64,000 nucleotides of DNA. Origin: Shewanella canadensis. GTDB lineage: Bacteria; Pseudomonadota; Gammaproteobacteria; Enterobacterales; Shewanellaceae. Every line of letters begins with the position of its first letter. Positions within the stretch are counted from its first letter, which is position 1. The stretch spans positions 94,738 through 158,737 of the forward strand of contig NZ_RXNU01000011.1 of the NCBI RefSeq assembly GCF_003966225.1, given 5' to 3'. The position numbers and the translations under genes are program-made. The notes beneath the pieces are model-generated. The model was not told the DNA's origin, did no database searches, and worked only from the letters and a program-made list of their open reading frames with translations. Below, piece by piece: positions 17,793 to 25,857 of this stretch.

Positions 17793-18376
17793 AACCGTTT
17801 ATACGCAGTAGTTATGCCGTTGCAGCCCTGATCACGGCGTGCTGTATCCTACTGCATTTTATGGATACTAACTCATTACTGGCATTTCGGCGTGATGGGA
17901 TCGCTAATGGTGAATACTGGCGACTCTTCACCGGTAACCTACTGCATACCAATCAATGGCACCTGCTAATGAATCTGGCAGGCCTTTGGGTACTCCTGTT
18001 ACTCTTTAAACCTCATTTCCAAGCACTTAGTTTTACCTTGATTTTTTCAGCATTGTGTTTACTTCAAGGCCTTGGATTGTACCTTTTCTACCCGGGCTTG
18101 CTGGGCTATGTCGGGTTAAGTGGCATGTTACACGGCCTGTTTACTTACGGCGCGATAAGAGATATCTCAACGGGGCTTAAGTCGGGCTACCTGCTACTGT
18201 TGGGGGTTATCATTAAGGTCGCCTATGAGCAAATATTTGGTGCGAGCGCTCAGGTAACAGAGATGATTGGTGCCCGGGTCGCCACCGAAGCTCACTTAGT
18301 CGGCGTCATCACAGGCATTTTTGTCGTGGGTTTGGTCAGTTTATTCAGCAAACTGTACCGTAAAGCCAATATCTGA
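17780..18376 (+). CDS. rrtA: Rhombosortase (rhomboid-family GlyGly-CTERM protease)
   Basis: A 198-aa polytopic inner-membrane serine protease of the rhomboid superfamily. Catalytic Ser114 is in YVGLSGMLHGL and the His is His172 in TEAHLVGVITG. The N-terminal motif EYWRLFTGNLLHTNQWHLLMN and the short length point to rhombosortase rather than GlpG. Rhombosortases process secreted proteins carrying a GlyGly-CTERM tail. No such substrate is encoded in this window, so its targets lie elsewhere. It overlaps queC and ends just before a GC-rich hairpin. Confidence 0.85.
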   Translation: MSKIKPFIRSSYAVAALITACCILLHFMDTNSLLAFRRDGIANGEYWRLFTGNLLHTNQWHLLMNLAGLWVLLLLFKPHFQALSFTLIFSALCLLQGLGLYLFYPGLLGYVGLSGMLHGLFTYGAIRDISTGLKSGYLLLLGVIIKVAYEQIFGASAQVTEMIGARVATEAHLVGVITGIFVVGLVSLFSKLYRKANI

Positions 18377-18380
18377 AAAT

Positions 18381-18398
18381 GCGGGGCGCTAGCCCCGC
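18381..18398. terminator. GC-rich hairpin between rrtA and uvrB
   Basis: A 7-bp stem GCGGGGC/GCCCCGC with loop GCTA lies between two convergent genes. The T-run after it is weak, so termination may be partial or rho-assisted. Confidence 0.55.
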
Positions 18399-18410
18399 AA
18401 CCTTCATATC

Positions 18411-20438
18411 TTAAGCTTTAATCAGTGCCTCTCGCAATTTTGCTACCTGATCGCGAACTGCCGCTGCCTGTTCAAACTCAAGGTTCTTAGCATGCTCATG
18501 CATCTGTTTCTCTAATGCGTCCATTTGATGGCTTAGGGACGCAATGTCGGGCCCGCCGTAAGGCGCCCTGGACTCAGCAACCTTGTTATTGTCAACATCC
18601 TGTCCATCTGCACTCTTGTCACCCACATCCATGACATCGGTGATCTTCTTAGATACTCCCTTAGGGACGATGCCATTATCGAGGTTAAATTGATGCTGTA
18701 GTTTACGACGTCGCTCGGTCTCCCCCATCGCACGGGACATCGAATCCGTTATCTTATCGGCATAGAGGATAACCTTGCCGTTAATGTTTCGTGCGGCGCG
18801 GCCAATGGTTTGAATGAGTGAACGCTCTGAGCGTAAGAAGCCCTCTTTATCGGCATCGAGTATGCACACCAGCGAAACCTCTGGCAGATCCAACCCTTCT
18901 CTTAACAGGTTAATACCTACCAGCACATCGAACACGCCTAGACGTAGATCTCTGATGATCTCAACTCGTTCAACCGTATCGATATCAGAGTGCAGATATC
19001 TGACCTTTATCCCGTGTTCGTCGAGGTATTCTGACAGGTCTTCTGACATTCGTTTAGTCAATGTGGTCACGAGTACACGCTCATTTACCTTTACCCGTTG
19101 ATTAATTTCAGAAAGCAAGTCATCAACCTGGATAGCGATTGGGCGAACTTCCAGCACAGGATCCAGTAAGCCCGTAGGTCTGATGACCTGCTGAGCTACC
19201 TCACCATCACTCTTATCTATCTCATATTTACTGGGCGTGGCCGATACATAGATAGTTTGCGGCATCAGGCTTTCAAACTCTTCGAACTTCAGTGGTCGGT
19301 TATCCAATGCAGACGGCAACCGAAATCCGTACTCGACCAGATTAGATTTTCTGGATCTATCCCCTTTGTACATAGCACCAATTTGCGGAACCGTCACATG
19401 TGACTCATCTATGATCAACAGTCCGTCATCGGGTAGATAATCAAGTAGAGTCGGTGGCCCATCGCCCTCAGATCTACCGGATAGGTATCTGGAATAGTTC
19501 TCGATACCGGAACAGTAACCCAGCTCGGTCATCATCTCGATATCATATTGCACACGTTCGTTAATTCGTTGCGCCTCTATCAGTTTATTATTATCTAATA
19601 GCTGCTTCTTCCTTATCCTCAGCTCTTCTTTGATATCTTCGGTAGCGGCTAGAATTTTCTCACGCGGTGTGACGTAATGGCTCTTAGGGTATACGGTGGT
19701 TCTGGCAATGCGCTTACTGATATGACCCGTTAGCGGATCAAATAAACTTAAACGTTCTATCTCTACATCAAACAGCTCGACACGAATCGCCAATTTATCC
19801 GAATCGGCAGGGAAAATATCGATGACTTCCCCTCTGACCCGATAAGTTCCCCGCTTCAATTCGATATCATTACGGGTATATTGCAATTCGCTTAACCGCT
19901 TTAAGATATCCCTCTGGTCCATGAAATCACCTTGTCTCAGGTGTAATAACATCTTCAAGTAAGAGTCGGGATCCCCCAGACCATAAATGGCCGATACAGA
20001 CGCGATGAGAACCACATCTTTGCGTTCTAACAGGGCTTTTGTTGCAGAGAGCCTCATCTGTTCTATATGCGCATTAACCGAAGCATCTTTCTCTATAAAG
20101 GTATTCGTAGATGGTACATAGGCTTCCGGTTGGTAGTAATCGTAATAGGAGACAAAATACTCAACCGCATTGTGTGGAAAAAACTCCTTCATCTCACCAT
20201 ATAATTGAGCAGCCAAAGTTTTATTAGGCGCCATGATAATAGTAGGCCTGGCTAGCTGCTTGATCACATTTGCAATAGTAAACGTCTTACCTGAGCCAGT
20301 TACACCGAGTAAAGTTTGGCACGCAACTCCGGATTCAATACCATCAACCAACTTTTCAATTGCTTTAGGTTGATCCCCTGCCGGGGTGTATTGAGATTCA
20401 AGTTGAAACGTAGATTCTGTCACAGAGTTCTTCCCCAT
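18411..20438 (-). CDS. uvrB: UvrABC system protein B (excinuclease subunit)
   Basis: A 675-aa protein, the damage-verification helicase of nucleotide excision repair. Walker A is TLLGVTGSGKTFT near residue 40. The beta-hairpin and helicase motifs follow (YFVSYYDYYQPEAYVP, LLIIDESHVTVPQ, LREGLDLPEVSLV, IGRAARN). A C-terminal UVR domain (DALEKQMHEHAKNLEFEQAAAVRD) binds UvrC. I place the start at 20438: GGAGGG lies eight bases upstream, whereas an open frame 93 bases longer adds a non-conserved N-terminus. I found no clear LexA box upstream by eye. Confidence 0.96.
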   Translation of the reverse strand: MGKNSVTESTFQLESQYTPAGDQPKAIEKLVDGIESGVACQTLLGVTGSGKTFTIANVIKQLARPTIIMAPNKTLAAQLYGEMKEFFPHNAVEYFVSYYDYYQPEAYVPSTNTFIEKDASVNAHIEQMRLSATKALLERKDVVLIASVSAIYGLGDPDSYLKMLLHLRQGDFMDQRDILKRLSELQYTRNDIELKRGTYRVRGEVIDIFPADSDKLAIRVELFDVEIERLSLFDPLTGHISKRIARTTVYPKSHYVTPREKILAATEDIKEELRIRKKQLLDNNKLIEAQRINERVQYDIEMMTELGYCSGIENYSRYLSGRSEGDGPPTLLDYLPDDGLLIIDESHVTVPQIGAMYKGDRSRKSNLVEYGFRLPSALDNRPLKFEEFESLMPQTIYVSATPSKYEIDKSDGEVAQQVIRPTGLLDPVLEVRPIAIQVDDLLSEINQRVKVNERVLVTTLTKRMSEDLSEYLDEHGIKVRYLHSDIDTVERVEIIRDLRLGVFDVLVGINLLREGLDLPEVSLVCILDADKEGFLRSERSLIQTIGRAARNINGKVILYADKITDSMSRAMGETERRRKLQHQFNLDNGIVPKGVSKKITDVMDVGDKSADGQDVDNNKVAESRAPYGGPDIASLSHQMDALEKQMHEHAKNLEFEQAAAVRDQVAKLREALIKA

Positions 20439-21754
20439 ATAATTAGCCCTCCATTTTATACTAATCCGCATGAATATGTGATCATTGTTCGTTAATGAAA
20501 CAACACCAAGATAAGAAGCTTCACCTGACACTCAATACCTAAATTCATGACCTAAGTTCATGAGTCTAATTCAAGACCCCAGTTCAGGTGAGTTAATCAT
20601 TTACCATTTAAAACACCGGAAGGTAGGCGTACAAACTGACGGTCACTTCTAAGGATTTGTTAAACGGTATCGACAAACTGCGACACCTTGAAACTCGTCG
20701 CTTCTATCTCGGTGCCATCTTCATACCATTCAAGTTCAGAATTATTTAACTGTCATTAATCACTTTAAAGAGGAAAATCAAGAAAAAAACCAAGAGTAAT
20801 TGCTCTAACTGGATGATTTTTTAAGAGATGTATTTTATTCACTAGAGTCATGATGAGAAACGAGAATATCAATCATCTCCCCTTGATTGTTCGGTTCTTA
20901 ACATAACAAGATGACATATTTTTGTTTTAAGCATGAAATTTTAGAACATGGCAAATCGATGCCAAAAATGGTTAATATATCGCCGCAACCCCAATGAAAA
21001 TGCCAAATTAATACACAAGATAGAGCATTCATTCAGTTACATTTAAGCAACAGGTCAATATAAGATTTAAAGAAGTTCTTGATTTTCGTATAACATTGTA
21101 AACAAAGGGTTTTATTTACATACAAAAATGATGCGCATTTTAAGCTCAAGTCCCTATTTATGAGGCTTTGAAACACATTTTTCGGCTTAACTCACAGGTT
21201 TATCCACAGATTTAGTGGATAAGTCAATCTAACCCTGATTACACGTGGGTTTTGGAGGGTTCAGTCTGATGGGACATCTCATAAGAAATGTATGTAATTT
21301 TGCTACATTTGAAACTCTATTAACCTTTCTTCGATTCTACATCTTATAATTGCAATGCTAAAAACATATCGCCTTGTATAGAGAGCCCTAATTTAATGGC
21401 TGCTAAGCCATGACATGTTCACTCATTCTAATTGGCATTTAACCATGGACAAACAACACACTCTCTCACGACTCAGACATTACTCCTCCACACACAGCAA
21501 ATTTCACTCTTCCTTCGTGATAGCTCCGGATTTCTATCTTACTCGGTATAGATAGTGCCATCTCCAATTAGCAAGTATTGGTATAAGGGGTTAAAAACCG
21601 CATTTCTATCAGCCTTTTATTGATATGCTCACACCTGATTAATATTCGGCCCCATAAAAATGGCCAGACAAGCATCAAAACGATGGAATCTACATCATGA
21701 TGGACGTTAGATGAGCACTTAACAGCTTAATTACACTTTTTTTTGTTACGCGAG
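20439..21754. other. 1.3-kb gene-free, A/T-rich spacer with a possible gene remnant and a DnaA-box pair
   Basis: No credible full gene. On the minus strand near 20658-20754 about 30 open codons read like protein (SELEWYEDGTEIEATSF, then KVSQFVDTV and stop) with no start, suggesting a decayed C-terminus. At 21200-21208 TTATCCACA is a perfect DnaA box, and 7 bases on its near-complement GTGGATAA forms an inverted pair. A single site does not make an origin. A TATTGGTATAAG string at 21576-21587 is related to the ATACCAAT repeats elsewhere in the window. Confidence 0.45.
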
Positions 21755-21783
21755 TTGACTCATCATGAAGAGCGATTTAATAT
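21755..21783 (+). promoter_or_regulatory. Sigma-70 promoter of the tRNA-Asn array
   Basis: TTGACT, exactly 17 bases, then TAATAT, followed by the GC-rich discriminator GCGCTCC. The predicted start is about 28 bases before the first tRNA-Asn. It is preceded by an A/T-rich stretch (ACACTTTTTTTTG) that could serve as an UP-like element. Confidence 0.75.
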
Positions 21784-21818
21784 GCGCTCCGTCTTCAACG
21801 ACGAATAGCTTAAACGTT

Positions 21819-21894
21819 TCCCCTGTAGTTCAGTTGGTAGAACGGCGGACTGTTAATCCGTATGTCACTGGTTCGAGTCCAGTCCGGGGAGCCA
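21819..21894 (+). tRNA. tRNA-Asn (GTT), copy 1
   Basis: 76 bases with encoded CCA. The anticodon GTT is in GGACTGTTAATCC, the D arm is AGTTCAGTTGGTAGAACG and the T arm GGTTCGAGTCC. Acceptor bases TCCCCTG pair with CGGGGAG except at the usual ends. All seven copies are identical. Confidence 0.97.
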
Positions 21895-21946
21895 AAGTTA
21901 TTTTAAAGTGAAGCACAACAGGTGTTTACCTGTTTAATAATGATGT

Positions 21947-22022
21947 TCCCCTGTAGTTCAGTTGGTAGAACGGCGGACTGTTAATCCGTATGTCACTGGT
22001 TCGAGTCCAGTCCGGGGAGCCA
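21947..22022 (+). tRNA. tRNA-Asn (GTT), copy 2
   Basis: Identical to copy 1 over 76 bases. The 52-base spacer before it contains the small inverted repeat CAGGTGTTTACCTG, which may be a processing or pausing hairpin. Confidence 0.97.
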
Positions 22023-22062
22023 AATTATTAAACTCACTTGTTAATGATAAAGTAAAATCGAT

Positions 22063-22138
22063 TCCCCTGTAGTTCAGTTGGTAGAACGGCGGACTGTTAA
22101 TCCGTATGTCACTGGTTCGAGTCCAGTCCGGGGAGCCA
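22063..22138 (+). tRNA. tRNA-Asn (GTT), copy 3
   Basis: Identical to copy 1. The 5' flank ends in AATCGAT, a leader also found before copies 4 and 7. Confidence 0.97.
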
Positions 22139-22175
22139 CTTTGTTAGTAACAATAAGCATCATTGAAAAATCGAT

Positions 22176-22251
22176 TCCCCTGTAGTTCAGTTGGTAGAAC
22201 GGCGGACTGTTAATCCGTATGTCACTGGTTCGAGTCCAGTCCGGGGAGCCA
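22176..22251 (+). tRNA. tRNA-Asn (GTT), copy 4
   Basis: Identical to copy 1, with the AAATCGAT leader shared with copy 3. Confidence 0.97.
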
Positions 22252-22275
22252 CTTTTTCAAAAATAAACTAGTAAT

Positions 22276-22351
22276 TCCCCTGTAGTTCAGTTGGTAGAAC
22301 GGCGGACTGTTAATCCGTATGTCACTGGTTCGAGTCCAGTCCGGGGAGCCA
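22276..22351 (+). tRNA. tRNA-Asn (GTT), copy 5
   Basis: Identical to copy 1; the spacer before it is only 24 bases, the shortest in the array, and lacks the ATCGAT leader. Confidence 0.97.
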
Positions 22352-22379
22352 TTAGTTTAGTAGTACATTTTAATTCGAT

Positions 22380-22455
22380 TCCCCTGTAGTTCAGTTGGTA
22401 GAACGGCGGACTGTTAATCCGTATGTCACTGGTTCGAGTCCAGTCCGGGGAGCCA
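22380..22455 (+). tRNA. tRNA-Asn (GTT), copy 6
   Basis: Identical to copy 1; leader TTCGAT, one base different from copies 3, 4 and 7. Confidence 0.97.
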
Positions 22456-22490
22456 AATTAAAAAAACTTGTTTGATAGATATAGATCGAT

Positions 22491-22566
22491 TCCCCTGTAG
22501 TTCAGTTGGTAGAACGGCGGACTGTTAATCCGTATGTCACTGGTTCGAGTCCAGTCCGGGGAGCCA
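22491..22566 (+). tRNA. tRNA-Asn (GTT), copy 7
   Basis: Identical to copy 1; last of the array, with leader GATCGAT. No obvious terminator hairpin lies between it and the next gene at 22699. Confidence 0.97.
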
Positions 22567-22698
22567 TTTATTCCATTCTTTTGCCCTCTTCTCTCCAATA
22601 TCAGCATTTAATTTTCGCTCAGTCTCGTTTTCAGATAGAATAACCTCCAGAATTTACTAAAATTAATATGAATTTTCATTTCTGCGTATGGATTCTTT

Positions 22699-24597
22699 AT
22701 GAGCTTAACAAAAATATTTCAAAGCTTTTTATTTGTCCTCTTTGTCGGTATCTGTTTCCTCGTATACGTAGAACAAACCCATTTACTCTCAGAAAAAGCC
22801 CATTCCAGACTCGCACTTTATCAAAATAGCTTTAATACCGAACAAACCTTGCCGTCCCATGGCAATGAACTCTTAGGCGAACTGGAAAAACAGAACAAAT
22901 TTCAATTCTTTCAATATATCCATAGTACGGATAGCAGCTATAACCTTACCCAAGGCGAGTTAATTTTGGTTTCTAATCACCTTCTGGCTCCACTATTTCC
23001 AATAGAGATGCCTGATACCCGAACTTTCGAAGAGGGCCGGCTACAGATAAAGCTGTTTAAAGAAGATATTCTAGATGCTGCAATAGCTAATTTTCAAAAT
23101 GCAATAATCGTCTTGGGAACCGCCTACCTGCTTGTGGCCGTCACTTTTTTTCTCTTGATGTTAAGGCTTAAGCGGGCGATCAGATACTCGGCGAACTATA
23201 TTGCAGGCCTTTCAAATCACTCATTTGATGCTTTTGAAGCCTCTAAACTCGGCTCAGAGTTAAAACCTATCGGACTGGCGCTGGAAAAGTTAAAAGTAAA
23301 GCTCAAGGCGAACTTAGAACAAGCCGCCGATGAAAATGAAAAACTGGCTAAAGTCGCTTATCAAGATCCTGTTACCGGCCTAGCCACACGCACCGTCTTT
23401 ACACAAAAATTAGAATCTTTTTCAGAACTGAGTAAAGAGCACATTGGTCTGATGGCGATTGTAAAAGCCTCTGAATTGGCACAAGTAAATGATAACTTTG
23501 GTCGTACAGCCGGTGACGACTATTTATTAGAGGTCGCCAACTGCATTCGCAAATCTCTGAGTGAGTTTCCAGACGCTGAATGCTACAGAATTTCGACAGC
23601 CGATTTTGCAGTGTTCATTCCAGGTCTGATCCTTAAAGATGGCATCCCCTTTCTTGAGTCATTAAAATCGCTATTTGACGAATATCAACAATCCCTAAAT
23701 ACAGATTCCGTCGCTCATGTTGGACTTGTGCCTTATCAACACGACAGTGACACGGTCAAATTACTCACACTGGCAGATACGGCGGTAAGCATTGCCCAAA
23801 CATTGGGACCAAACTGTTTTTATATGCAGGATAAATTTAATGGCGATGAGGTATATGGAGATACACGCTGGAAAGAAGCTATCGATGACCTTATTCACAG
23901 ACAAGCTCTTAAATTTTATCAGCAGCCGATCCACCCCTGTAGAACCGAGGTATTAGTTTATAAAGAGTTGCTGACCCGTTTCTATAACAGTGAAGGGAAG
24001 TTTTTACCAACCACTACGGTTATCGCAATGGCTGAGCGCCACGGCATGATGTTAGATCTCGATAAACTCATCATAATAAACACGATTAAGATGCTGATTA
24101 ATACCCCTGCCATGTCAGGAGCCTACGGCATAAATATTAGCGCATCTTCTATTATGCAAGATGATTTTGTGGCCTGGATTAAAGATCTACTCGCAAAACA
24201 ACGCCATATCGCAGCCAGATTAGTATTTGAAGTCAATGAGTCAGGCATGCAATCCAATTTATCTGCCAGCCATAAATTTGTTCGAATTATGCATAGCGTT
24301 GGTGCCAGGGTTTCAGTCGAACACTTTGGTATGGGCTTTACCTCCTTTAAATTTTTTAAAGAGGTGAGGCCCGACTATATCAAACTCGACGGTAGCTACA
24401 CCGATGGGATTGTTGAGGACACTAACAATAAGTTTTTCATTAAGATGATCGTCGATATAGCCAGAAGGCTCGGTATCAGGGTTATTGCGACGAGTGTTGA
24501 GCGTCAGGAAGAGAAGCTGGTATTGGAGAGAATGCACGTCGATGGTTTACAAGGCTACTATATTTCACAACCCCAAGCTGCACAGACGATAGAGTAA
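22699..24597 (+). CDS. Membrane protein with degenerate GGDEF and EAL domains (LapD/CsrD-like)
   Basis: A 632-aa inner-membrane protein. TM1 is at about residues 7-24, a periplasmic segment of about 110 residues follows, and TM2 is near 134-156, then a GGDEF domain (about 215-380) and an EAL domain (about 390-630). Both signatures are eroded. The GGDEF position reads TADFAVF. EAL reads ELL in YKELLTRF, the metal-binding DDFG is EHFG, and AEGVE is ATSVE. Neither cyclase nor phosphodiesterase activity is likely. Such proteins act as c-di-GMP receptors (LapD) or RNA-decay adaptors (CsrD). The gene precedes rsxA by 109 bp and may be transcribed into the rsx operon. Confidence 0.87.
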   Translation: MSLTKIFQSFLFVLFVGICFLVYVEQTHLLSEKAHSRLALYQNSFNTEQTLPSHGNELLGELEKQNKFQFFQYIHSTDSSYNLTQGELILVSNHLLAPLFPIEMPDTRTFEEGRLQIKLFKEDILDAAIANFQNAIIVLGTAYLLVAVTFFLLMLRLKRAIRYSANYIAGLSNHSFDAFEASKLGSELKPIGLALEKLKVKLKANLEQAADENEKLAKVAYQDPVTGLATRTVFTQKLESFSELSKEHIGLMAIVKASELAQVNDNFGRTAGDDYLLEVANCIRKSLSEFPDAECYRISTADFAVFIPGLILKDGIPFLESLKSLFDEYQQSLNTDSVAHVGLVPYQHDSDTVKLLTLADTAVSIAQTLGPNCFYMQDKFNGDEVYGDTRWKEAIDDLIHRQALKFYQQPIHPCRTEVLVYKELLTRFYNSEGKFLPTTTVIAMAERHGMMLDLDKLIIINTIKMLINTPAMSGAYGINISASSIMQDDFVAWIKDLLAKQRHIAARLVFEVNESGMQSNLSASHKFVRIMHSVGARVSVEHFGMGFTSFKFFKEVRPDYIKLDGSYTDGIVEDTNNKFFIKMIVDIARRLGIRVIATSVERQEEKLVLERMHVDGLQGYYISQPQAAQTIE

Positions 24598-24706
24598 TAA
24601 CAAAGCAAAAGAAGAATTTCAGTAAAACCTTGTATTCTATGTGTTGTTTATAGACACGGAAAAGTCGATAATAGAGGGAATAATTGCCTTCAAAAATGAA
24701 TAAGAG

Positions 24707-25285
24707 ATGAGTGAATATCTCCTGCTATTGATCAGCACTGTGTTGGTCAACAACTTTGTATTAGTCAAATTTCTTGGTTTATGCCCTTTCATGGGAGTGT
24801 CCAGCAAGCTCGAATCAGCCATTGGGATGTCGATGGCGACGACGTTTGTCCTTACTCTCGCGTCCGTATTGAGCTACTTGGTTAACCAATATCTGTTACT
24901 GCCTTTTGAGCTGGGCTACCTAAGAACGATGAGCTTTATTTTAGTCATTGCCGTTGTCGTTCAATTTACCGAAATGCTTGTCCAAAAAACCAGTGCCTCT
25001 CTCTACAGGGCTCTGGGTATATACCTCCCTCTTATCACGACCAACTGTGCAGTGCTCGGTGTTGCCTTACTGAATATCAGTGAGAAACATAACTTTATCG
25101 AGTCAGCTATCTATGGGTTTGGGGCTGCTGTCGGTTTTTCTCTGGTACTGATCCTTTTTTCAGCCATGCGTGAGCGGCTTGCCGCAGCCGATGTGCCTCT
25201 TCCGTTTAGAGGAGGGGCCATTGCCATGATCACTGCGGGTCTTATGTCTCTTGCATTTATGGGTTTTACAGGATTGGTTAAATAA
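24707..25285 (+). CDS. rsxA: Ion-translocating oxidoreductase complex subunit A
   Basis: A 192-aa integral membrane subunit with six helices, including NNFVLVKFLGLCPFMG near the N-terminus and LPLITTNCAVLGVALL in the middle. These are the two half-sites that carry the intramembrane iron-sulfur centre in Rnf/Nqr complexes. It is the first gene of rsxABCDGE. The complex couples electron flow between ferredoxin-like donors and NAD to ion transport, and in enterobacteria also reduces SoxR. The next gene begins 2 bases after its stop. Confidence 0.97.
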   Translation: MSEYLLLLISTVLVNNFVLVKFLGLCPFMGVSSKLESAIGMSMATTFVLTLASVLSYLVNQYLLLPFELGYLRTMSFILVIAVVVQFTEMLVQKTSASLYRALGIYLPLITTNCAVLGVALLNISEKHNFIESAIYGFGAAVGFSLVLILFSAMRERLAAADVPLPFRGGAIAMITAGLMSLAFMGFTGLVK

Positions 25286-25287
25286 GT

Positions 25288-25857
25288 ATGTCCGGAATTT
25301 TTATCGCAATAATTTTACTCACAATCCTGGCACTCTTGTTTGGTATTTTACTCGGTTTTGCAGCAGAGAAATTTAAAGTAGAGGGCGATCCACTGGTCGA
25401 TCAATTAGAAACCCTTTTACCTCAGACTCAATGTGGTCAGTGTGGATACCCAGGCTGCCGTCCCTACGCCGAGGCGATTGCCAACGGCGAAAAAATCAAT
25501 TTGTGCCCGCCCGGTGGCAGTGCCACTATGGAAAAGTTAGCCGAGATGGCAGGGGTTGAACCTGAGCCCCTTTCGGCCACCGAAGAGGTACAAGTCAAGA
25601 AAGTCGCTTATATCCGTGAAGACGAATGCATTGGATGCACCAAGTGTATTCAAGCCTGTCCTGTCGATGCCATCTTAGGTACCGGTAAGTTAATGCACAC
25701 TGTTATCACCGACTACTGCACTGGCTGTGACCTCTGCGTAGCGCCCTGCCCGGTTGATTGCATAGATATGCTGCCCGTAGAACAAACCGTTAAAAATTGG
25801 GATTGGAAGCTTAATGCTATTCCCGTAAAAACCTTGGATGAGGATTGCCAGTGCTAA
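25288..25857 (+). CDS. rsxB: Ion-translocating oxidoreductase complex subunit B (ferredoxin-like)
   Basis: A 189-aa subunit with an N-terminal membrane anchor (about residues 4-24). A 4Fe-4S motif of the RnfB type follows (CGQCGYPGCRPYAEA, with CPPGG), then two ferredoxin clusters (CIGCTKCIQACPVD and CTGCDLCVAPCPVDC). It receives electrons for the complex. It overlaps rsxC by 7 bases, assuming the GTG start of rsxC. Confidence 0.97.
   Translation: MSGIFIAIILLTILALLFGILLGFAAEKFKVEGDPLVDQLETLLPQTQCGQCGYPGCRPYAEAIANGEKINLCPPGGSATMEKLAEMAGVEPEPLSATEEVQVKKVAYIREDECIGCTKCIQACPVDAILGTGKLMHTVITDYCTGCDLCVAPCPVDCIDMLPVEQTVKNWDWKLNAIPVKTLDEDCQC

Noticed and set aside
21200..21223. DnaA-box inverted pair considered as a replication origin.
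   Set aside because: Only one perfect box and one near-box, with no dnaA/dnaN/gidA context or AT-rich unwinding element recognised.
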